Of a stretch of 6,411 nt of DNA, positions 6,079 through 6,411 are shown in pieces. Numbering within the stretch: position 1 is the stretch's first letter; every line of letters starts with the position of its first letter. The stretch covers positions 1 through 6,411 of the forward strand of contig DOHJ01000122.1 of assembly GCA_003535335.1 (NCBI GenBank). Direction: 5' to 3'. The position numbers and the translations under genes were made by a program. A model generated the notes under the pieces. That model did no database searches. It had not been told where the DNA came from and worked only from the letters and a program-made list of their open reading frames with translations. Source of the stretch: Paracoccaceae bacterium. GTDB taxonomy: Bacteria; Pseudomonadota; Alphaproteobacteria; Rhodobacterales; Rhodobacteraceae.

Positions 6079-6411
6079 TCAAAGATCGACGTGGTACTCT
6101 TGGATCAAATGGCGCACAATTTCGCGCAATGCGTCGTCTTTGGTTTTGCCGGCTTCTAATGCCGAAATATAGACGGCCCGTTGCCGATCGGCGCTGTTGC
6201 CCCCGGTTACGATTTCGCGTGCTCTTTCAATCTCTGCCAAACAACCCAGTTTTGCGGCATCCGGTTCCAGCAATTCGATCATTTCATTAACCAGTTTGCC
6301 CATTGGAACAATTTTTCTATGGCCAAAATCAATCAACCCGTTCCCGACGCCATATCGTTGCGCCCGCCACCGGTTTTCATTCAGTAAAAAATTATCATAA
6401 AGCCGCCAGCG
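6079..6411 (-). CDS. Carboxylate-amine ligase (YbdK/GCS2 family), C-terminal fragment cut by window edge
   Basis: The minus-strand frame is open from the right edge to a TGA at 6081-6079 and gives 110 residues of an ATP-dependent ligase of the glutamate-cysteine ligase type 2 family, whose members are usually about 370-400 residues. The visible part begins RWRLYDNFLLNENRWRAQRYG; the E-N-R-W-R-A-Q-R-Y-G motif is typical of this family's C-terminal third. It is followed by GLIDFG, a helical VNEMIELLEPDAAKLGC segment, and the C-terminal ADRQRAVY block. A TTG at 6336 could be mistaken for a start, but the family motif lies upstream of it in frame, so the gene continues beyond the window. E. coli YbdK has weak glutamate-cysteine ligase activity; the physiological substrate here is unknown. 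It points the same way as the valine genes, with no clear terminator between them. Confidence 0.85.
   Translation of the reverse strand, partial: RWRLYDNFLLNENRWRAQRYGVGNGLIDFGHRKIVPMGKLVNEMIELLEPDAAKLGCLAEIERAREIVTGGNSADRQRAVYISALEAGKTKDDALREIVRHLIQEYHVDL

Noticed and set aside
6334..6336. TTG at 6336 as the start of a small 85-residue gene
   Set aside because: The frame continues upstream to the window edge and contains the conserved ENRWRAQRYG motif of carboxylate-amine ligases, so this is an internal codon.
1..6411. Mobile element, CRISPR array, tRNA or defence system
   Set aside because: No direct repeats, terminal inverted repeats, integrase or transposase motifs, or tRNA-like folds were found; all six genes are housekeeping, metabolic or regulatory in type.

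Overview
The window reads as an ordinary chromosomal stretch of an alphaproteobacterium, most likely a Rhodobacterales/Roseobacter-type organism. This is inferred from the style of the UvrA, isobutyryl-CoA dehydrogenase and Crp/Fnr proteins and from a base composition near half G+C; it is not proven by any marker gene. No tRNA, rRNA, CRISPR array, insertion sequence or phage gene is visible. Coding density is very high: no gene-free stretch exceeds about 80 bases.

Layout. Positions 1-1962 (+) hold the C-terminal two thirds of uvrA, the damage-recognition ATPase of nucleotide excision repair; its 5' end lies outside the window. It converges on a minus-strand block, and the two meet at a compact bidirectional terminator (1965-1992) that nearly fills the 31 bases between the two stop codons. 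The minus-strand block, read from the right edge, is: the C-terminal 110 residues of a YbdK-type carboxylate-amine ligase (6411-6079); isobutyryl-CoA dehydrogenase (6002-4857); 3-hydroxyisobutyryl-CoA hydrolase (4857-3820); 3-hydroxyisobutyrate dehydrogenase (3818-2946); a Crp/Fnr-family regulator (2946-2290); and a 75-residue DUF2892 membrane protein (2221-1994).

How the genes work together. The three enzymes catalyse three steps of valine breakdown: isobutyryl-CoA to methacrylyl-CoA, 3-hydroxyisobutyryl-CoA to free 3-hydroxyisobutyrate, and 3-hydroxyisobutyrate to methylmalonate semialdehyde. The methacrylyl-CoA hydratase and the methylmalonate semialdehyde dehydrogenase (mmsA) are not in the window. 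The enzyme genes and the regulator gene are packed stop-on-start (1-base overlaps at 4857 and 2946, a 1-base gap at 3819), which implies one transcript with coupled translation. The 76-base gap before the dehydrogenase carries a good ribosome binding site, an imperfect operator-like inverted repeat and a weak promoter candidate.

Most interesting point. Just after the regulator gene, overlapping its stop codon, is a perfect TGTGAC-N3-GTCACA palindrome (2280-2294). A credible extended -10 promoter for the DUF2892 gene follows, and its estimated start places the palindrome centre near -41, the position of a class II Crp/Fnr activator site. The regulator has the RE-x3-R recognition-helix pattern that in CRP reads TGTGA, but lacks the cAMP-pocket motif and the FNR cysteine cluster. 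The simplest reading is a small local circuit in which a Crp-like protein with an unknown signal activates a small cysteine-containing membrane protein, with the regulator gene tied to the valine operon.
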